Shown: positions 1-12,169, counted from the stretch's first letter. The stretch: 64,000 nucleotides of DNA from Isoetes taiwanensis (GCA_021234155.1 JAJEKV010000053.1:222523-286522), one strand, 5' to 3'. Notes: generated from the letters alone by a model not told the origin. Numbers and translations: made by a program.

Positions 1-81
1 CATTGTGCCTTCCCGTTTCAGTTACGTATTGCTGAGTCAGCTGTCCCGGAGTTCTGAGCATCTTCACGGATTTCAGAACTC

Positions 82-1020
82 ATGGCTCCAAAGCAAAAGT
101 TTCCAGCGAACCAAAGACCATTAGAAGATGTTGATGTACCAGATCATTGCAGAGAAAGATACTTGTACCAAAGTTTCTCAACTAGCACCTGCTTCCAAAA
201 CATGCCATACCAATTCGAGTTGAATGTCCTGTTCCTTTGCCTACTTTTGGTTTCAGTATGAATGCTACTTGACTTCTTGAGAATATTTGAGGATTATTAC
301 AGGATTATGGTTTCAAGAAGGGTGCAAGCTTTCAGAGTTTGAAAAATGTTTCAAAGAAGAGTGAAAGGCGGTGCTTGGTTAACCATAAGAAGTTAATGGA
401 GTACCACTTCATGGGATGAACTCGTCGAAGTTCTGGATAGGCTTGGTAAGTTAAGCTGCTCAAAGATTTGGTTAATGAGTTGCAAGATTTTTCTATACAT
501 GCGAGGAGAAAGTGTGAATCGGTACAAAGAAGATTTATCACATTTACAAAACCTTGACCTAACTTCGGATGCTCTCTACTTTTACGTCAACATCATGTCT
601 CTCACCATAGCCATGATCCTTTTTACCACGATGCTGCGATGCACATTATGATCATCACCCTTCCATTCCAGGTTTATGCCATCACGGAAAGAAAGAAGAA
701 ATCTAAAGGGAGGAAGCTAATAATTCTCAGGATGCGAGAGGTCAAGTCAGCCTATCTAAAATTCACTGACTTCGCGGAACTAACCAAACAATTGGTTGAA
801 CTCTGAGCTACAAGAGCAGGTAAAACTTACCCGTGTATTCATTGCAATAGGAATTCCTCACCATCAGAAATTTGCTATTGGCAAGTGTGTCCTAAATGCA
901 ATAGAAAGAGCCACTTTGGAAAGGAATATCCTGTTTGTTCTTTTTGTAAGAAGTTGGCCATCTTGATGTTGGGTGTTGTTAAGAATATTTATTTTGCTAG
1001 CGAGGAAAAAGAAAAGAGAC
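82..1020 (+). pseudogene. gag of gypsy element 1
   Basis: This is the nucleocapsid/capsid precursor of element 1. A plausible start ATG at 82 opens MAPKQKF, and the same sequence recurs at the start of the element 2 gag near 6465. Cysteine-rich zinc-knuckle-like motifs lie near 830-965 (CIHC, CPKCNRKSHFGKEYPVC, CSFC). The frame is broken many times, so no full-length product is possible. The 81 bases before the ATG look like untranslated leader. Confidence 0.7.
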
Positions 1021-1079
1021 GAGCCTAAACCTTACATGAAGTTGCTGACCCCCCTCAACCGAAATATAGTGAAAGATCA

Positions 1080-1500
1080 AGACTTTGATGAAGTTGATGT
1101 TTTGCTCAAAACTCCAAAGTAAGTGTGGACCTTTTCACCTTGCTAAAGATTTGCACCTAGCTATAGAAAAATCACTGACAAGCGGTGGTCAGGACATTGA
1201 ATGCTTGTGTGAATTTCGCGATGCCAACTAACCTTGATACAGCACGGAATAGAAGAAGACCACTGGAGCATTCACATGTGCAGTGTTGCTTTAGGAGGTT
1301 ATACTTTCTCAAAGCGTGTTACTTGATGGGGATCATAAACATCATGCCATATCTGTAATATGAAGAAGTGTGGTTTCGGGGTGGACAAGAAAACTATATT
1401 ATTAAGATATTTTATAATGCTAAAATTACTCTGACTGGTGTGGTGACTAAAGTGCACAATGTCCACGGAAGGCATAAGCTGTGGCCCCACTAACTGTTAG
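1080..1500 (+). pseudogene. aspartic protease region of gypsy element 1
   Basis: The region is collinear with the better preserved protease of element 2 (7960-8165), where the active-site loop reads LLDGGS followed by NIMP. Here the loop survives only in pieces (VLLDGD near 1318). A Gly at the second active-site position (DGG) instead of DTG/DSG fits Tat-type plant elements. The frame is interrupted. Confidence 0.6.
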
Positions 1501-1789
1501 TGGCTTTTGAAGATATAGGGGATGAATCGACATCCCTGGTCTCTTTTGAGGGAGAAGATGGTTATACTTTATGGATGCTAGGCGATTTGGTCTCAAGGAG
1601 ATGTATACCATCTCCGATGGTTCTCAAAGCGCTGCGATTTACAATCAAGATGGCTCTATGGCTCTAAGAAGAGGTAAACTTTATTAAGAAATGCACTGAT
1701 TGAAAGAACCTTTGGGATCTTCACAAGGAATAAAATAAAAGATCAAAAGAAATATGAAATGGTTCCTCTCATTATAAAATGTGCACTCC

Positions 1790-2165
1790 CAGTAGACGAG
1801 CCATCGAGGATTCTTATGGTTTGATGGAGGTATTTCTAAAAACTAAATATTGCATCATCTGGCGCTTTATTTTTGAAAGATTCCTCTCCCAAAGTTACAT
1901 CTAATGTACTTGAGAATATAAGGCACGATTCTGTGGCGGGTCTCGGGGAGGCCAAAGCTATGGATAGTACCAACATTCACATTTTATGGTGACTCTGAGT
2001 AATTTGTAGGCAAGTTTCAGGAAACTACCAAACAAAAATGCATAAGACTCTTGAAAAATCAAGTAATGGGGTACTCGAGTTTTGCTTCATGGGATATAAC
2101 TCACATACGAGAGAAAAATGTGGAAGGTGATGCCCTATGTAGAGAAAACTCTCATGTCACATTTA
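1790..2165 (+). pseudogene. upstream RNase H (archaeal/plant-type) of gypsy element 1
   Basis: An RNase H fold is recognisable before the reverse transcriptase: first strand WFDGGIS near 1823, a degraded NVxEN segment near 1905, a GDS-like segment near 1987, and the terminal N-x-E-G-D-A-L-C motif near 2120-2145. These are the DEDD positions of ribonuclease H. It is distinct from the gypsy-type RNase H that follows the RT near 3350-3640. Frames are broken by indels. The function in the live ancestor would have been removal of the RNA strand during reverse transcription, perhaps polypurine-tract processing. Confidence 0.65.
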
Positions 2166-2299
2166 GCTGAGGGAGCTATTCGGAGGAAGATCTTGATGCT
2201 AGTGAGGTAAGCTTACTTTTGTCCCATTCTAACCATTAATGCATGGAGGAGAAAAGGACCTTTGAAGAGATTACAATCACAAAAATGGTAGACTAAGAA

Positions 2300-3160
2300 C
2301 CTTTGTTTGTTGGAGATTTAATTGGAGGAGAAACCAAAATAGGAAGGCATACAAAATGTTTTGAAGAAAGGAAGGATGTGTTTGCAAAGTTTATTAAGAG
2401 CTCGCGGTGTGAGGTATGTAATTTGAAATCAAGATTAAAGAAGGATACTCGCGGCTTGTTTTCCAAAGCGAGGAAAAGAATTAATACTTCATTGATGGGA
2501 TTAATCAAAGATGAGTTGGATAAAATGCTAGATCGCAGTGTTATTATTGAAATCATTAATCGAGGAATGGGTATCTTGCATTGTACACCGTAAGAAGAAA
2601 AAATTAGTTAACTCTAGGATTTGCATTGATTATGAGATCTCAACAAAGCTACCATCGAGACTCTTATCCTTGCCTTTTTAGAAAATCATGTTTGTAGCGA
2701 GGGGAAAAAGAAGGGGTATACTCATTCGTTAGATGGATTTTGGGATTTAATCAAATTGGCATTGGGAAGAAGATCAACCAAAAAGACCTCTTTTTATTAC
2801 CTTGGGAACTTATGCAATGAAAAATGCCTTTTGGATTAATGAATGCACACCCTTTCAGAGAGCTATGGGCGTTATTTTTGAGCCTATGTCTCCTCAAATT
2901 CGAGGATTTACTTGGATGACCTTTTGGCAGGATCTCACCCTACTAATCATTTGGAATTGCTTGCAAATATGCTCTTTGTCGCGGGGACTCGGAGTCAACC
3001 TTAACCCAAAGAAGTGTATTTTTTTTTGCATCAAAGGGAGCGGCTTTTGGGACATGAGGTGTCAACAATGGTATACAAATTGGCACAAAAGAAAAGGTTA
3101 AAGCCCTCAAAAAGCTGAATTTTAAAATTTGGAAGCATGTCGAAAGTTTTATTGGCATTG
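2300..3160 (+). pseudogene. reverse transcriptase of gypsy element 1
   Basis: This matches the Ty3/gypsy RT. The N-terminal part (2460-2570) reads LIKDELDKMLDRSVIIEIIN, equivalent to the conserved start of the domain. The catalytic YLDD box is at about 2909-2920, followed by the LAGSHPTNHLELL segment. The thumb/connection region continues to about 3160. At least three frameshifts separate these blocks. Element 2 carries the same blocks at 13190-13930. Confidence 0.8.
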
Positions 3161-3339
3161 ACTAGTTTTCTTAGAATGTATATCCCTAATTTTTGCTCAC
3201 ATTATAAGTCTATTTCTAATGTACGACCAAGAATAGGCAGGATTTCTAAATCACACGAGAGCAAGTATGTCCACTACGTCACATGGTCATCAGATTGCCA
3301 AGAGTCTTTTGAGTTACTTATAAGGAGGGAGATCCATTT

Positions 3340-3640
3340 GTGAGGCTACTCTTTTAAAAAACCTGATTTGGATATGCCATTTTGAGGTTTATATTACTAT
3401 CACTAAGAATGCTATAGGTTTAGCTATTCTACCGAGGACAAAAGCATACCATAGCTTTTGCCGGCCAAACAATGGAGTTCAAGCGAAGAAACATACACGG
3501 ATTGGAAAGAGTGTTGGCGCTCTTATGTTCCTCATTGTGAGCCGGGGGTCACTTTATTTATTGAAGAGTTACGTTTCAAATTTATATGAAGCAAAATCCA
3601 ATGGGGTTGTTGTTATTTGGTAAGGCTACTTCCAAACCAA
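3340..3640 (+). pseudogene. gypsy-type RNase H of element 1
   Basis: Downstream of RT the sequence encodes pieces equivalent to element 2's KPFEVYITITKKAIGL and HTIAFARQTMEF, typical of the Ty3/gypsy RNase H. The first catalytic Asp position appears changed (ITIT where HIDAS is usual), as often seen in degenerate RNase H domains of Tat elements that carry a second RNase H. Broken by indels. Confidence 0.6.
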
Positions 3641-3979
3641 AAATTCAAAGGTAGGCTTGTAAGCCTGAAACTTTTCCAATATTTCCATTAAAAGAGAGGT
3701 ACATCAGTCAAAGTCGATCTTTATTTACCTTACATTTTCTTTGACCATGAGAATGCGATTGGAGGTTGTTGACTTTGTGGATGCCTTAGCTTATTTGTAG
3801 GCTGAGAAGATGAAAATCGGATCAACGGATTGGCGGCAACCTAATAAGAATTTTCTAGTCGAACATGCCCTCGAGATTTGGAAGCTTGAGCGACAAAAGG
3901 AGATTTAAAAAGAAAAAATGTAGGCAATTTAAAATGGTTAATGATATTTTATGTAAAGTCAAGCGAGGGGATGGACTAT

Positions 3980-4561
3980 TATTGAAATTGTGTCAATGAA
4001 GAAGAATCATACGATCATTAGAGAAATGCATGAAGGAATATGTGGAAGCCATTTTCTTTGGGGACACCAGCGCGAAAATTCTGAGGGTCGGGGTTATTGT
4101 TGGCCTCTCACGGTATTTAAAGATTGTTATCTTGCTATAAAGTCTTGCCACCAAGTGTGGCTCCGGATATTTGGCAAAAGGATCCTTCTCCAATTTGCAC
4201 TAGAAATTCCATCATTCTCCAAGACCTTTCCAAATATGGGGATGGGTATTGGTCACTGATAACCCCCTTACGCGGGACAACATCGGCCTTTATTATTGTA
4301 GCTCTGATTATTTTCTTAGAGGTGGTAGGAAGCTATTCCTTTAAGGCAGGGGCGTATTTACAACAACAAAGTTTTTTACATGAATATATACATTGCACGA
4401 TTTGGTATTCCTACACCAATTGCACTCGATAGAGGTACTCTTTTTGTGAATGAAGTTATTGCTAATCTGCTTTAACCATTCTTAGGGTCAAACATACAAA
4501 AGAGCTCTTCTTATTATCCCCAAGGTAATGGTCAAGCGAGGAAGCTACTAATAAAGGATTT
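3980..4561 (+). pseudogene. integrase of gypsy element 1, N-terminal part
   Basis: The zinc-binding N-terminal domain is visible (IIREMHEGICGSHF near 4014, then CYLAIKSCHQ, with the HHCC pattern partly preserved). The catalytic core begins near 4240 and continues through PTPIALDRGTLFVNEVI (4410-4460) and SSSYYPQGNGQA (4500-4537). It stops at 4561, where the 5' LTR of element 2 begins. The rest of the domain is at 18486. Frames are interrupted several times. Confidence 0.75.
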
Positions 4562-6434
4562 TGTTGCCCCCAAAAGGGCAACATGCTATCAGAAGGATCC
4601 ATATGTTCAAACTAGGTCAACTTATTTTTAGAGACTAGGTTAAAGCTTGGAAGATTATTGTCACTCAAAACATTGTTATGGAGGTCAAAAGATGTTCATG
4701 CTTCAAGTCAAACAATGCTCAAGGTTCAAACTTCACAAAAGGTATTTTTATTCAAAGTCAAATGCTTAGTCGGGAATATGCTCTAGAAGATTACGGGTTA
4801 TGAAGTTTGGAAGATATTGCTTTCGAAGTTTGGAAGTTAGAGTTTGGAAGATTCCCCTTTATGGTTTCACCCTTGTCACCTTGTTTAGCCATTTTTCCCT
4901 TCTTATATTCCCTAGCCACTTTTGCACCATTGCCCCACATTTGCTTTTCCCTTGCCATACACTTACTCCATACCTTGTTTTCTTTACATCCATATCTTAT
5001 TGTCATCTATCTCCACTATCCATGAGCCTTTATTGCCCCCATTGCCATTCTCTATTTCTCACCCATATTTTATGGATTTAAACCCTTGTTGGCTCTCCAC
5101 TCCTTGAAATTGGTCTCATGGTCCTAATAACTTCAAATTAGGTTATGGGTATTTGATACCATGGTCTAAAGCATGCATAAAACTCAAGATAATATAAGCT
5201 TTAAGCTTGAACCATGGTAGAACTTTCCTAAAATCCCAAATCTGAGGAATATTCCCGGCATATTTAAAAATCTGTGAATGCGTATCGCGAAATTCATGAA
5301 ATATCTGACCATGAACCCTAAATCCGAGTTTACGGCTCGAATCGCGCGGTTGATTCCATTCTCCACACGCAACCAATCTATTCTTGGATCCCGGAACTTA
5401 AGCAATAATTTAAGCCTAAATTTGTCACCGAAATCACTGAAACCGAAATCCAAAAACTATATCTCGAGGGAAGCATGTCGAGCATTTTTGAAGGCCGAAG
5501 TATTCAGATCCTACATTGATCATTTCTTTGAGCAAGATCTGGGGCGATCCTTAAAGTTCTTGAGCTCTCCTCAAGCTGGATCCACAAGATTTGGTTGACA
5601 TTACCTTCAAAAATTATTTATTGACTTGAAGATTATTTTTCTGTGATTTAAAAGCTATGAAGAGCATCCTTATATTACATTTATCATGATATATTTACCT
5701 CCATATCAATTCAAATCGATTGCCAAGTTGTCAAAATCCATCTACGATATATTATTCTACAATTCTTGCTACAAAATATTCTCTGAGAAAATTCTAGTGT
5801 GTATTTCTATTCCCTTTGAACCACTTGCCATCTATCCTTAGAGCACATGCGGTCCAAAGGAGTTGGAATCATTCAAAAATACCAAGTATAGCTCAAATTC
5901 AAAAAATTGCTCTCGGGATTTGGGCCGGTTTTATTTGTATTTTGCCAAATCTAGCCACAAAAATACTTTTACACATCAAATGAAGATTTGATTGATTGCC
6001 CCTCTTCCCTAGCATCATTGCAACCTATCTACTTCTCAAAGATGATTAGCAACTCTAAATCTCAATTTCGATCCTTTGTTTTCTACATTTGACCTCTATT
6101 GACCAAATTTTTGACCCCTTTTGAGCTCGAATAACTCACCAGTTAAGTCTCGACTTGGTCGGAGGTTTTACAGTTGGTTAACTACCACTTTTGACCAAGT
6201 CTATTGCATCGACTTAGAAAATCGATCTGCATCTCGACACCACATTTGTTTTGCTTAAAGGTACTATTTTTTTTTGGAAATGGGAAAGGTATAGAACTCG
6301 AACTTTTTGAACTTGTTTTGGGATTTCCTTGCATAGACTGATCACCTCAAGTGATGGAGGTTCTAACCCCAATTTGAGTGAAAACTTGAATTGGTTCCTT
6401 GTAGTTGACCTTTAAGCGGGGTTTAGGGTCAACA
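4562..6434 (+). repeat. 5' LTR of gypsy element 2
   Basis: It starts TGTTGCCCCC and ends TAGGGTCAACA. It aligns along its whole length with 16608-18485, with many short indels. Its first 22 bases form an inverted repeat (GTTGCCC arms). It is followed by a PBS-like motif and then gag. A pyrimidine-rich stretch with TATTGCC/CACCATT text lies at 4850-5060. Promoter elements cannot be assigned with confidence. Confidence 0.9.
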
Positions 6435-6437
6435 TTT

Positions 6438-6459
6438 TGGAGGAGTTCTACCGGGGATC
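6438..6459 (+). promoter_or_regulatory. putative tRNA primer-binding site of element 2
   Basis: Starting three bases after the LTR, the sequence TGGAGGAGTT then CTACCGGGGATC resembles the TGG..GTT..CCGGGGATC primer site used by Athila/Tat elements (tRNA-Asp type). The match is imperfect, and this area also carries a leader deletion relative to element 1. Confidence 0.4.
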
Positions 6460-6464
6460 TTAAG

Positions 6465-7600
6465 CAAAAATTTCCAGCGAAGCAGAACCATTAGAAGATG
6501 TTGATGTATCGGATCATTTGAGAGAAAGGCCATTGCCTTCAAGTTTCTCAACTAGCTTACTTCAAAACATGCCATACCGGTTTGAGTTGAATGTCCTGTT
6601 CCCTTGCCTACCTTTGATTCCGGCATGAGTGCTAACCACTTTTTGAGAATATTTGAAGACTATTACACGGGGATTATGGTTTCAAGAAAGGATGCAAGCT
6701 TTTCGAGAATTTGAAAAATGTTTCAAAGATGAGAGTGAAGTTGTAGCTTGGTTAACTTATGAAAAGTTAATGGGTACCACTTCATGGGATGAACATCCGA
6801 GAAGTTTACGGATAGATTTGGTAAGTTAATTTTGCTCCACAAGATTTGGTTAATGAACTGCAAGGTTTTTCTATACATGCAGGAGAAAGTGTGAATTAGT
6901 ACAAGGAGAGGTTTAGTACATTCATGAGCGGTGTCAAAAGCACAAGTCACCATCCCAACTCGTTTTTTTAGTTCTTGCCTTTTATCAATGAGTGCGCAAA
7001 AGACCCGGATATCAAAAAGTTGCTCAAAATCCAAGGCTGGCGAAGGGTTTGATTAGTTTACAAAGTCTTTGCCAAAACCAGCGATCACGACCCGGATGCT
7101 CTCTACTTTGCACGATAAGCATTATGCTTCTCATCATACTCGACCCGTTTTACCCGATGCTCTTGATGCACATTATGATCACCATCCTTCTATTCCGGTT
7201 TATGCCATACAAAAAAAAAAAGAAATCAAAGATGAGGAAGCCAATTCCCAAGTTGCGGAGGGTCAAGTCGGACCTATCCAAGGTTCTTGAAGCGTTAGCG
7301 AGAAATAACCAAACAATTAGTTGAACTCAAAGTGCAAAGGCGAGGGTAAAACTTATCTGAATGTATTCATTGCAATAGGAATTCTCACCCATCGAAATAT
7401 GCTATTGGCAAAAGTGTGCTCCAAATGTAATAGAAAGGAATGTCATTTTGTTGTTCTTTTGTAAAGAGGTTGGCCATCTTGATGCTAGGTGTCTTTGTTA
7501 AGGAATATTTTGCTAAGCAGGGGAAAAGAGAAGAGACGAGTCTAAACCCCCTGTGAGATTTGCTGAACCAAGCACCTCTATAAGGTTTATTCAAGCTACA
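6465..7600 (+). pseudogene. gag of gypsy element 2
   Basis: It is collinear with the gag of element 1. The leader before it is shortened and the start codon equivalent to base 82 is lost: the sequence goes straight from the PBS area into AAGCAAAAATTTCCAGC. The zinc-knuckle area is near 7340-7500 (CSKCNRK). Several frameshifts. The run of ten A at 7211-7220 breaks one frame. Confidence 0.7.
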
Positions 7601-7959
7601 GAAGTTCCTAAATCACGAAGAAGTTATGGTGGTGCAAACTAGAAGCATGAATGAAGCTCAAGTACATCTTTGAACCAAGTAGGCATTCTCTTGCCGGGCA
7701 CTGTACCACACAGCAATGGAATCACTGCTTTCGGATCATAGCTCCACCCCCTCGGCAAAAATATGGTAAGAAAGATCAAGACTTTGATGAGGTTGATGTT
7801 TTGCTTAAAAATTCCAAGGTGAGTGTGGATCTCTTTACTTTATTAAAGATTGCACCTATTCTGAGGAAAAGGGTACTTCAACAAACCAATAGTGAGGTAT
7901 TAAATGCTTGTGTGAATTTTCTTGATGCCCTTGACCTTATTCTATACGGCATGAAAGAA

Positions 7960-8208
7960 GACCTGGAGCATTCACATGTTCCAATTTTGCTTTAGGAGGG
8001 TATACCTTTTCTAATGTGTTACTTGATGGGGGTTCTCCCCTAAATATCATGCCATATCATATTATGAAGAAGTGTGGTTTTGAGGTGGATAAGAAGGCTT
8101 CTATGTTATTAAAATCTTTTTATAATGCTAAGATTTCTCCCTATTGGTGTGGTGACTAAAGTGCACATTGTCTGAGAAGGCATAAGCTGTGAGTTTGCTA
8201 ACTTTATT
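7960..8208 (+). pseudogene. aspartic protease of gypsy element 2
   Basis: The active-site loop reads NVLLDGGSPLNIMPYHIMKK near 8010-8070, followed by CGFEVDKKASMLLKSFYNAK and IGVVTKVHIV, a retropepsin core. The reading frame is interrupted near 8000 and 8140, and the coding segment is cut by the LINE at about 8209. The linker to the next domain resumes at about 12216. Confidence 0.65.
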
Positions 8209-9086
8209 ATAATAATATATTAACGTCCTCTGGAGCCCGAGGGCTATGGGACAAGGAAAATACATATCTAGTACACTCAATGAAGTAGTGGAGTCTCTAA
8301 TCATGTAGAGATATATCTCTAGCCATGTTCAACATTATTCAAAAGCTCTCTAGAAAGTTTCCAAGTGAGGGAGTGAGGGGTGTGTTGAAACAACTCATTC
8401 ATGGGTAGCTTCAGTCAATCATAGAATATTTGGTGAAGTGTGTCATGTCTATGACAGTAATATATAGCATGTTTCTCGTTTCTATGTCCTCGACAAGCAC
8501 AAATCCTCGACTCTCCTCAAGTTTCAACCATCTCCTTTTTTTCAATCATTAAGCAATGAGAACCCATGCGGTCGTGCTGTCGCTCTGATTGCCCACAGAA
8601 ACATGCTTGGTGAAGGCACAAAATCTGGTTGTATGGCATGGCTATGCTCTGGATTAAAATCTCTAATATAGTATTGGAGCTTCTTTTTAGGAGGCGCCTC
8701 CACGGTATGCAAGAAAGGCTTGGGCCTTAAATTTGCTTGTAAAAGGGTATCATATCTAGTCCCCATAGGAACCAACCATGTACATCCTTGAACCAACAAT
8801 TATGCCCATCCGCTTTGAGTGTCTCGGAGGCTTTAAGAGCAAGTCAATTAAAAAGTCGTCCCTTGCATCTTTTTTTGATCAAGATATCTAAGAGTATTGC
8901 ACATGGAATGTACTTCTAAAGGATATGATCCACAATAAAGTAAGCGGCAATTCATAAGGAACAGCCCTTTTCACTTTAAAGCGCCATATGCAACGGTCTT
9001 GAATTGCTTGGTTTCTTGCCACTTAGGCGGCAAAGTGATGGGCCCAGATTTCAGCGGCATACGGGATTCTTGGCATGACTAATGTT
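8209..9086 (-). pseudogene. LINE ORF2 C-terminal part and 3' end
   Basis: On the minus strand this region follows the RT. The segment at 8799-8542 encodes SSKKKLQYYIRDFNPEHSHA and other text of the ORF2 tail, unrecognised as a named domain. The extreme 3' end (8220-8270 reversed) carries CCCATAGCCCTCGGGCTCC then GAGGACGTTAA, which recurs in similar form at 37085-37150. Many stops. Confidence 0.55.
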
Positions 9087-10500
9087 TCAAAAGTCTCTTC
9101 GGCGGCCGGTAAGTGATGTGAGTGGCGACACATGTTTGCCATAAGCGTAAAATGCTTTCAAAGGCTGCGGCAATTCGAGATCAACACCCTTTGTCCGGGG
9201 TCTACGTCCTGTAAATATTTCATGGCCTAAATATTTATAGGATTGGGCATATTCTATTGTGTTCCCACGGTACATTAGAGTAGCATTCGAATCCCAAAAC
9301 CTAGAATCTTAGTCTTACTCAAATTATTTGTCCGGACCAAATTGTGGCGAGAAATTAAGCTTAACACCTCTAGGCTGCTTTTGTAAATCTTCTACTTTGT
9401 GGGAGCAAAGGGTAAATCATCGACAAATAAAAGGAGAATTACCAATTCATGGAACAAGCGAGGAAAAGCGGCGGCCGGCTTGTTTGAGAAACTCTTCAAT
9501 TGATCTATATAGAGCCGAATAAAGTTGGAGAAAGCGTACACCCTTGTTTAACACCCACATCACTAATGATCAGATCAGTCATACCAGACGGAGTGATTAC
9601 CTTACCCGCGGACTGATTCATATAACACTGCCAATAGCAAGGACCCATTCACTTGGTACACCAAAAATTTGGATTAGCCGATTTAACAATTTTGTCGGCG
9701 GGCGTGTCAAATGCTTTGGCAAAATCAATGAAGCAGCGAGCAATGGTTTTCCTTGTGATCTGGCCTCTTCTATCATAGTGCAGCGGCGTAATCAAATGAT
9801 CTATAGTGGAGGAGCCACTTGTAGAAATCAACTTGACCTCGTGCTCTTACTCCATGAGCCTCGGCCCAAGCGGTAAGTTTTGTATCAAAAACCTTGCCAA
9901 AAAGCTTGGCAAGTATTGGACTAATCATGATAGTCCTGTAATTATTGGGCGTGACATATCACCTTGTTTATAAATGGGATGGATCAAGCTGGTGGTCGGG
10001 CCGAGGAAATCCCTCAATAATAGCTTGGTTAAAATTTCAGAAATGAAGGTAGCCAATTCCATGCCACCATCCTTGAGATGCTCTGCTGCAAGTCCATCAA
10101 TATCCCGGGCTTTGCCACAGGCCAGCCCATCAATAGCATTCTTAACATCGTCAAGAGAAACAACAAAGCTAGAAGAAGCTTACGGGTAAAAGCGTAACTT
10201 GTCTTCTCCTTTAAAGTATAAGTGTATGGCATATATGCGCCCACACATGCGGATCTGTCAAAAGCTAGTTCCTTAGAAGGAGGAGATAATTTTTCGAACC
10301 ATTTCAGTTGTTGGCTTTGTTATCTAGTTTCCTCACATTCTTGGCGCAAGTCCATGCTTGTTTCTTCTTTTGGACTAGCCTTTTGTAGGCTTGCAATGAG
10401 TGAGGATCAACTATTTGTCTCTTGGCATCTTTCAATTCCGCATCATACCATTCATTTTGTGGCTGTACACTTGTTCTCGGGCCGGTATTCACCATAAGCC
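9087..10500 (-). pseudogene. LINE ORF2 reverse transcriptase
   Basis: Reading the minus strand downward, one meets a pre-RT segment (10495-10304, lysine-rich, with NEWYDAELKDAKRQ), a GKA..DGL..E motif near 10130-10080 (RT block 0), and a PI.KQGD.S..RPI motif near 9960-9930. A QVDF / FIDFAKAFDTP segment follows at 9860-9710, then a catalytic FVDD box near 9445-9430 (LLFVDDLPFAPT), and KYLGHEIF near 9230-9200. These are the ordered blocks of an L1-clade RT. The frame is broken at least six times. Confidence 0.8.
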
Positions 10501-10739
10501 TTTATTGCGATTTTGATAAAAGTGTTAAGAGCGTGATGGCGGCGTGTATATTGCATAATGCTCTTACAGAGGCAGGCCCATAAGGACCTCCTCATGGAAA
10601 ACTTGTTTAGGGATCGTCATATTTAACACCTGTATTATGAGGCCTTGTAAGAGGGGCCTTAATGCAGCTAACTGAGTAAAAGGGGAGCATGGTCACTAGC
10701 CCTGTAAAGGATCCAATCCGAATTCTTCCAACATGTTTA

Positions 10740-11432
10740 GCGTGTGAGGCTCATCAATGACATAGTCGCTGAATATTTGAATTCTGAAGTAGTCTCACTT
10801 CTAAAAGTGTATCTATCCAGTTCATCGTGGCGAATGCCATTAAAGATGATCATATTTAATGAAGAACACAAGTTTAGAATTTCTGACACTGTGACATTAC
10901 ACTCTTTATTGGCGACTCTTAGCATAAAAAGGCATCCCATGGCTCTACTTGTAATAGACTGGGCTCTGAGTCTATATATATTTTTGGGGCTTGAAATTCA
11001 CCTGTCCAGCCGTTCAAATCACCCATGAGGATCACCTCAAATGCCTGTTGCCATTCTGCAATTTTGAGGCCGATTCTAGCAAGAGACCCATTGTTATTTT
11101 GGTAAGCTGATGGAGGAACATAGCAGGAGACTAAAAGCACATCACGTTCAGCCAACAGTAAAGAGCCTTTTATCTTGAGAGCTAAAATTTGTTTGTCTTC
11201 TTCATCTGCATACCACAAGGATATCATACTGCGCATTCTATAATGGATGAAACAAGCTAGTCCACCATAAGGCCGTCCTCTATGAGGCTTTGCATTCCAT
11301 ACTGAAAACATGTCATAATTTTTTATAGTTGGTAATCTACCAAGCTGGTGCTCCCAAGTTTCTGAAAGAAATAAAATGTCTAAATTATCAGTCTCTAAGA
11401 ACTTAAAACTGCTACAGAGATCTTTTGAACCT
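10740..11432 (-). pseudogene. LINE ORF2 endonuclease (APE-like)
   Basis: The best open segment is 11311-10919. It reads GGLACFIHYRMRS, then LLVSCYVPPSAYQ and FEVILMGDLNGWTGEF, which correspond to the GGVAI, YxPP and GDFN motifs of L1-type apurinic/apyrimidinic endonucleases that nick target DNA. Upstream (11430-11330) LDILFLSETWEHQLG gives the LQETK-equivalent. Frameshifts join the blocks. Confidence 0.8.
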
Positions 11433-12130
11433 TTAATATTCCAACATCCTCTGAGAGGCCTTGGCGGGCTTTAGTGCAAGCACGCACTTTGGAAGTCCTA
11501 ATACAATGCGATCTCGGATTATGACATGGCCATTCCTGTAAACAGCCCATTTCCCTGCAGCTCTTGCCTCCTTAACTTGTCTTATAGCATCTGGACGGTT
11601 TTGGAGCTGTTGCCATGTTAAATCCTCGCATACTCGGTAGGTGCTGCCTTTCAACATTGGTCCCTGCTTTAGTATCTCTGTGCGAGATGCTTCATCTCTG
11701 CATTTTACTAAAATGTGTCTGATTTTATCTTCAATTCTCTTGCAGTTCTCCAAGCATCGGTAATGACCGGTTCATCCATTTTGATTTTCTTTGCGAAATG
11801 AGCGGCCATTTCTTTGGTGTTTTCATCTTACGTCTCGGGGATGCCAATGATACGAATTCTCAAAGTTCTCTTATAAGCGTTCACGTTCTTGACAAATGCA
11901 GATTGAACTTCATCTTTTTAGTGTAGAGGGAGTTTGATTTTTCTTCTTTGGGAATTTTGTTCAAGCAATTCAAGTTTGCCCTCTAGAATATCAGCGCGTG
12001 GCTGCAATGAAGCTACTTTATCCGCCAGGGTTTTTTACTGTTTAACCTCTTCTGTATCGAATCTAATGCGAGACCTTTTGCATCAACAAATTCCACAGCG
12101 TTTTTGGGTGAGGGCGAAGTCTCCATCGCA
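11433..12130 (-). pseudogene. LINE ORF1 with vertebrate-L1-like (type II) architecture
   Basis: The 106-residue open frame 11753-11433 contains KDEAS-like RILKQGPMLKG, then YRVCEDLTWQQLQ and a segment with RNGHVIIRDRI. This is the layout of the L1 ORF1p C-terminal domain (Transposase_22 family). Just upstream, in another frame near 11870-11830, is LRIRIIGIPE, the NLRIIGIPE hallmark of the L1 ORF1p RRM. The preceding part is rich in K/E and could be a coiled coil, but it is broken. Most plant L1 ORF1 proteins I know of have a CCHC knuckle instead, which I do not see. Confidence 0.65.
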
Positions 12131-12169
12131 TCGGCTCTGATCGATTTTTGTTTACATGCGGATCTGTCA

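Noticed and set aside
8542-9275. Separate small genes on the minus strand
   Set aside because: The open frames are pieces of the LINE ORF2 in different frames, separated by frameshifts.
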